Assembly (NCBI GenBank): GCA_902799905.1
Contig: CADCCB010000001.1
Coordinates: forward strand, 62,001-126,000
Source: an uncultured Prevotellaceae bacterium
GTDB lineage: Bacteria; Bacteroidota; Bacteroidia; Bacteroidales; Bacteroidaceae
Direction of reading: 5' to 3'
DNA: 64,000 bases
Shown: positions 60,042 to 64,000 of the stretch, one piece after another
Numbering within the stretch: position 1 is the stretch's first letter
Layout: the number at the start of each line of letters is the position of its first letter
Notes under the pieces: generated by a model
Told to the model about the DNA's origin: nothing
What the model saw: the letters and a program-made list of their open reading frames with translations, nothing else
The model's database searches: none
Made by a program: the position numbers and the translations under genes

Positions 60042-61570
60042 CTATACCAGGGTTTTACTCTCATATTTTCCAGTTTCTCCAGTCGCAGACGCCTCTTCTC
60101 CTCCTGTATGGCGATTTTCTCTTCTTCAAACTTGATGAAGTCCTCTTCAATGGCAGGCATGAGATAGACGATGGCCATACCGCCATAGAATAGAATGATG
60201 TTGGGGTATTGCAGTAAGATATGGTTCGCATATCCGCCCACCTGTATTGCTATAAAGGCACAACAAAAGCCTGCCGCTATGCCTTTGCAGTTCTTGCTCT
60301 TGAGCCGGAGCAGGGTTATCAGGCATCCACCAACCAAGATGATGATGTTCATAATGGAAAACACATAGACACCAACGATGCCAGTGCGCTGCCAGAAGAA
60401 TACATAGGTGGAGTCATTGGGCGTTTGGTAGACAACCTTGAACTTGTTGAATGCGGGAATGGTGTTCTCGTCAATGTTGATACCCATGCCGAACGGGGCA
60501 TCACGCAGGTATTTCTTCAGGGCCTCCTTGTTGATGTCTCGAACATTCTTCGAAGCGTCTTTTGTGTCGAATGCGGAGCGCATGCGGCGAATCTGCATGT
60601 TGCCGTTGCCGATATTCGTCCCTGCCAGGAAAAAGACAAAGAGTCCACCGGCGATGGTGACAAAGAGAGCCAGTTTTAATGATTTCGACAGGAAGATATA
60701 GAGGAAGATGCCCATAATGAAACAGACCAGTGCCGTACGCGTTCCTGATACGAAGAAGCCGTATGAACAGAAAAGGCCTGAAATGCCGAAGAGTATCTTG
60801 TCCTTTTTCAGTTTAGTGGTGAGTGCAATGATAAAGAAGATGACAGCCGATGCTGCGATGGTGCATCCGAATGTGGCAGCGTCAGAGAAGAACGAGAAGT
60901 AGCGGATGGAGCCGCCGATGATGTGTGTACGCATGGCTCCGCTCATCAGCCAGATCCATTCGGTATTGTCCCATCCGAAGGTCTTCTGTCGCCATGCCCA
61001 GAAGGCAGCAGCAATAGAGAAACAGGCCCAGATGCGCATGAACCGCATGATATTCTTGGGCGTGTTCACTATCTTGTTGATCAGGATATACGAAATGATG
61101 AAATAGAAGGAATAGAAATTCATGTTCGTCAACCAGTTACCTACGCTGATGGGCAGGCCACAGGTCTCGTTGAACAGTTGGAGTACCAGATAGGCCGTCC
61201 ATAGCAGGATGGCCAGCAGCATGGGCGTTCCCATCTTGTTCTTTCCTGGGCGTGGATTGATGAGGATGGCCATCAGTAGCAGCAGTTGCGGAAGCACGGT
61301 GACGGCGGTGATGGGGACGGAAGGCGGGATGTAGCCATAGCGCTGCAGACCCATCACGAAGTAGTTGGCTGTAAAGATGTACCAGAACAGGGCGTTCTGG
61401 TGCTTGACGGCCAGGAATACAAAGATGATGACAGCCGGTATCAGGCATACAGCGGCAAAGCCGGTGAATCCGGTAGATGAAAACTGGTACAGCGCCAATA
61501 GAAACAAGAGAAAGAGTATGAGTACTCTTCCTCCATGATTCATTGTATTTGACGCTAGTGCCTTTATCAT
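60020..61570 (-). CDS. O-antigen polymerase / ligase-like membrane protein
   Basis: 516 aa, about 11-12 helices with a large periplasmic loop (about 315-395, including RDAPFGMGINIDENTIPAFN), the layout of Wzy_C/WaaL proteins. The C-terminal cytoplasmic tail (about 475-516) is a charged helix. Likely the polymerase of the right-hand cluster. Start could be MNHGGRV at codon 10. Six-base gap after the Wzc-like gene. Confidence 0.85.
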   Translation of the reverse strand: MIKALASNTMNHGGRVLILFLLFLLALYQFSSTGFTGFAAVCLIPAVIIFVFLAVKHQNALFWYIFTANYFVMGLQRYGYIPPSVPITAVTVLPQLLLLMAILINPRPGKNKMGTPMLLAILLWTAYLVLQLFNETCGLPISVGNWLTNMNFYSFYFIISYILINKIVNTPKNIMRFMRIWACFSIAAAFWAWRQKTFGWDNTEWIWLMSGAMRTHIIGGSIRYFSFFSDAATFGCTIAASAVIFFIIALTTKLKKDKILFGISGLFCSYGFFVSGTRTALVCFIMGIFLYIFLSKSLKLALFVTIAGGLFVFFLAGTNIGNGNMQIRRMRSAFDTKDASKNVRDINKEALKKYLRDAPFGMGINIDENTIPAFNKFKVVYQTPNDSTYVFFWQRTGIVGVYVFSIMNIIILVGGCLITLLRLKSKNCKGIAAGFCCAFIAIQVGGYANHILLQYPNIILFYGGMAIVYLMPAIEEDFIKFEEEKIAIQEEKRRLRLEKLENMRVKPWYSWIYKYL

Positions 61571-61576
61571 CCTCCG

Positions 61577-63748
61577 TTATCTGGCATGGTTGTTTTCTAC
61601 AGCCGTCAGACCGAGTTGCGAGATGCGATAGACCATGTTGTTGAACTTGGTGTATGGTGGCAACTGGCCCACAAACTCCTCTACGGCATAGCGGTTGGCT
61701 TCAGTCAGGTACATGAAGAGTGTGTCCTTGTTCTCCAAGCGCGACTCCAGTTCATTAAGCGCTTTCTGGTCAACATCCTTCCATGTGCGGTTGGCACGGG
61801 TGACCATCAGGTTGACTGTTCCCAGATTGAGGAGCGAGGTGGGGATGCTGTTGTCGTCCAGGTTCGGATATTCGATGATGGCAATCTCGTTAGGCATCAG
61901 GTCGGGACAGATGTCCTTGATATCCTTGGCCATCAGATAGTGGCTGTCTTCTGCCAGGAAGTCTTCGTCGTAGGTGAAACGGCGTACCTGCAGGCCGATG
62001 CTGAGCCAGTAGTTCTCCAGTTCCTGTGCCAGGTAACTCTTGCCGTTGGCGGCATCGGTAGAGAGCAGGTTGAGCACGTTCTGCTGTCCTTCCTTGAAGT
62101 GGGGTAGGAGCGATTTGCTTAAATGCTTCAGGGCCATGTCGTTGATGGTCTTGTTGAAACGGCGATAGCGCAGGGTGCTCTCCTTGGGGTAGCAGCCCAG
62201 AACGGGCACCTTGGTAATCTTCTCTGAACGCATGCGGTCGCGCAGGGTGCGGTCGAGCATCTCGATGATGAAGAAGTAGAGGGCCGTCAGGAGGAATGTC
62301 AGCATGAATGCTCCCAGCATGATCATCATGCGGTTGGTGGGCTGTGCATTCATCGGGAACATCGGTGGATTCAGTATGCGGAGCACGGCAGTAGACATCT
62401 GCAGGTTGCGCTGACGCAGGCGGGCTGCGTTCAGGGCTTTCAGCATCTCCATGTAGTTGCCTTCGATGAAGCCGATATGGCGGTCCTTACGGTCCAGTGT
62501 GGCACCGATGGGCGAATAGAAGATGAACTGGCGGTCGATGCTGGAGCGCATGATGTCCTGTGCACCGAGTTCTGCCTTGGTCTTCTCCAGCAGGATGACC
62601 TGTTCCAGCCAACGGTCAACGAGGTCCTTGGCTTTGACACCAGTGTCGGTATTATAGTTGGCTGCCTCGATGGTCTGGGTCAGTTCCTTCACTTTCTTGG
62701 TCTTCTCGTTCAACTCGCGCTCTGCCTTGGCCAACTCCATCTGGGCCTCATTGTCGTTGCCGCCATTCTCGCTGCTCATCAGTTTCAGGTTGGCGATACG
62801 TGATTGCAGACGCGTGATGTCGCGTACCAGCGACGTGAATTCCTGGTTCGACTCGATAATCTTGGCCCTGTCGCCCAGTTGCTTCTTCAGGTATGCTATC
62901 AGGGCCTCTGTGGTTGCGATGTTCATTCGCAACTCGTTGTCCTTCGTCTGCTGAGTGGCTTCGAGGATGGTCAACTGCTTGGTCTGTTCACCGTAGTTGA
63001 TGATGCGGTGCTTGACATTGTACTTGATCAGGTCGTTCTCGGCATTTGTCAGCACTTTGTAGAGACGAGCCACCTCTTTCTCAAAGAACTTGATGACGTT
63101 GAGGGTCTCGCCATAGCGCAACTCCTGGTATTTGTTGGCAAAGACCTCGTTGAGGATGTCCAGCGTGTTGTAGCAGATGCCAGGGTCGTTGGCAGAATAG
63201 GAGATATCGATAATATCGCTATAGTTCAGTTGCAGCACTTTCAGGCGGCTGGTGATACTGTTGATGCTGAAGTAGGGATGATAGTTCAGCAAGCCGAACA
63301 GATAGTTGTCCTGCGATGGCTTCTCGTACGCTTTCAGGTTGCGGTAGGTCTCCTGCTCGTTGTTGTGGTTGATGAGGGCCTTCACATCAGCGGGTACACT
63401 GGCACTCAACTGGCGGAAATGCTCAGCCGAGATATAGTTGTTGTCCTTGTTGGGATTGCCGTACATCATGCATCGGGCGAAGAGGCGGAGGGCTACCTCA
63501 TGAATAGTATTGTCCGTCTGGATGATCAACATCAGGTTGGCCATGTTCGTTTGGGCATTTCCACTGGACGAGCCTCCTTCGATGGTATAGCCTGTGATCA
63601 TACCTGTGTAGATGGTGGTACGGGCATCGTAGACACGCTCCATGTTGCGGGTCAAGAACCATGCCACCACCAATGCGATGAGTGGCAGGATGACGAGATA
63701 CCAACGTATCTTATACAGGAACCTTACTAAATATCTGAAAATGTCCAT
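61577..63748 (-). CDS. Wzc/GumC-like co-polymerase with degenerate kinase domain
   Basis: 723 aa. Helix 1 about 16-33; periplasmic Wzz-like region; long coiled coil (about 225-380); helix 2 about 468-492; then a cytoplasmic domain that aligns in order with a BY-kinase but has lost key residues. Walker A reads LLSTDAANGKSYLA (about 556-569): Gly-Lys-Ser kept, the GEG part gone. The A' Asp of LDxRxP and the Walker B LDTAP are not recognisable (YDEDF, IIEYPN). There is no Tyr tail. Probably a chain-length regulator without tyrosine kinase activity. An intact Wzc lies at 20569. Confidence 0.83.
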   Translation of the reverse strand: MDIFRYLVRFLYKIRWYLVILPLIALVVAWFLTRNMERVYDARTTIYTGMITGYTIEGGSSSGNAQTNMANLMLIIQTDNTIHEVALRLFARCMMYGNPNKDNNYISAEHFRQLSASVPADVKALINHNNEQETYRNLKAYEKPSQDNYLFGLLNYHPYFSINSITSRLKVLQLNYSDIIDISYSANDPGICYNTLDILNEVFANKYQELRYGETLNVIKFFEKEVARLYKVLTNAENDLIKYNVKHRIINYGEQTKQLTILEATQQTKDNELRMNIATTEALIAYLKKQLGDRAKIIESNQEFTSLVRDITRLQSRIANLKLMSSENGGNDNEAQMELAKAERELNEKTKKVKELTQTIEAANYNTDTGVKAKDLVDRWLEQVILLEKTKAELGAQDIMRSSIDRQFIFYSPIGATLDRKDRHIGFIEGNYMEMLKALNAARLRQRNLQMSTAVLRILNPPMFPMNAQPTNRMMIMLGAFMLTFLLTALYFFIIEMLDRTLRDRMRSEKITKVPVLGCYPKESTLRYRRFNKTINDMALKHLSKSLLPHFKEGQQNVLNLLSTDAANGKSYLAQELENYWLSIGLQVRRFTYDEDFLAEDSHYLMAKDIKDICPDLMPNEIAIIEYPNLDDNSIPTSLLNLGTVNLMVTRANRTWKDVDQKALNELESRLENKDTLFMYLTEANRYAVEEFVGQLPPYTKFNNMVYRISQLGLTAVENNHAR

Positions 63749-63761
63749 AGTATCGCTGTTT

Positions 63762-64000
63762 TTATTTGCTGTTCTTGTTGGCTTTCAAGGCTGCTTTTGC
63801 GGCTTTTTCTGCTTCTTTTTCTGCAGCCTTGGCCTCTTTGGCTTCTTTCTTCAGCAGGTCTTTCTCCATTCTCTCCTCTTCTTTCGCAGCCTTCTGCATG
63901 CGCTTTTCTACGGCCTTGTTCTCTCTGGCAAGTTGTCTGGCAGATTTCTCTACCACCTTGTCAAGAGTGATCTCCGTGGTCGTATTGGTAATAATGGGGG
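63762..64000 (-). CDS. Partial protein with Lys/Ala/Glu-rich C-terminal helix
   Basis: C-terminal 79 residues of a gene that continues beyond the window. The visible part begins PIITNTTTEITLDKVVEKS and ends in KEAKAAEKEAEKAAKAAL-type charged helix. A GTG at 63956 is only an internal codon. Position just upstream of the Wzc-like gene, where an exporter is often found, but the tail does not match SLBB exporters, so the identity is open. Confidence 0.6.
   Translation of the reverse strand, partial: PIITNTTTEITLDKVVEKSARQLARENKAVEKRMQKAAKEEERMEKDLLKKEAKEAKAAEKEAEKAAKAALKANKNSK

Noticed and set aside
63762..63956. Small 64-aa gene starting at GTG
   Set aside because: The same frame stays open to the window edge, so this is the end of a larger protein.
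61577..64000. Frameshift to explain the missing kinase motifs in the Wzc-like protein
   Set aside because: The frame is continuous to a normal stop and the altered residues are spread out, which fits divergence rather than a shift.
1..64000. Insertion sequences, tRNA or rRNA genes, prophage
   Set aside because: No transposase, integrase, phage gene or tRNA cloverleaf other than the tmRNA acceptor domain could be recognised.

Overview
The window looks like a chromosome segment from a Prevotellaceae-type member of the Bacteroidota. Evidence seen directly: most promoters carry the Bacteroidota -7 box TAnnTTTG (TACCTTTG, TAACTTTG, TAATTTTG, TATCTTTG) and start codons lack Shine-Dalgarno motifs; the tmRNA tag ends in YALAA; a FimB/Mfa2-like lipoprotein, DUF1573, BadF-type sugar kinase, GH105/GH28 pectin enzymes and a Prevotella-style C-terminal domain (LSGQRV...KGRLYI) are present. 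Genus and species cannot be fixed from the sequence alone.

Layout. 0-10.4 kb: a polysaccharide locus read mostly leftward (Wza-like exporter, Wzz, a Wzz-Wzy fusion, Wzx flippase, GT2), plus a GT2 and a GT4. 10.5-11.0 kb: tmRNA. 11-19.5 kb: housekeeping genes: fimbrial-type lipoprotein, menC-menE, aroB, infC-rpmI-rplT, RNase Y, zapA and a coiled-coil partner, one unknown. 19.6-23.6 kb: rmlA, a Wzc tyrosine autokinase with a very Tyr/Gly-rich tail, and a HAD phosphatase. 23.6-29.1 kb: DUF1573, GH105, sugar kinase, aspS, a winged-helix protein with a histone-H1-like tail, and a small unknown. 29.2-64 kb: a very large exopolysaccharide region with about 14 further glycosyltransferases (GT2 and GT4), acyl/acetyltransferases, a pyruvyltransferase, SGNH protein, a GH105/GH28 pair, an acyl-carrier-protein/acyl-ligase module, a second Wzx, a second Wzy/ligase, and a Wzc-like protein whose kinase domain looks degenerate.

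How it fits together. The genes describe at least two Wzx/Wzy-type surface polysaccharide systems. GTs build lipid-linked units that appear to be decorated by acetyl/acyl and pyruvyl groups; the two flippases and two polymerases move and polymerise them; Wzz/Wzc co-polymerases set length; a SLBB-rich Wza exports. The GtrB-like GT2 and the adjacent multi-span DUF6056-like protein could add side branches.

The most unusual signal is not a gene. Between 39.7 and 59.2 kb (plus one site at 15.8 kb) there are many short, imperfect tandem arrays with an exact 7-bp period (8 bp in two places). They sit either directly at start/stop codons or inside coding sequences without breaking the frame, adding low-complexity residues to glycosyltransferases, an acyl ligase and a pyruvyltransferase. 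Two sites also carry a 46-bp core joined to one heptamer (a 53-bp repeat), and nearby there is a 260-bp AT-rich element with perfect 37-bp inverted ends, a 22-bp tandem repeat and a gene remnant. I cannot name a described family for these; that is for a search to decide.
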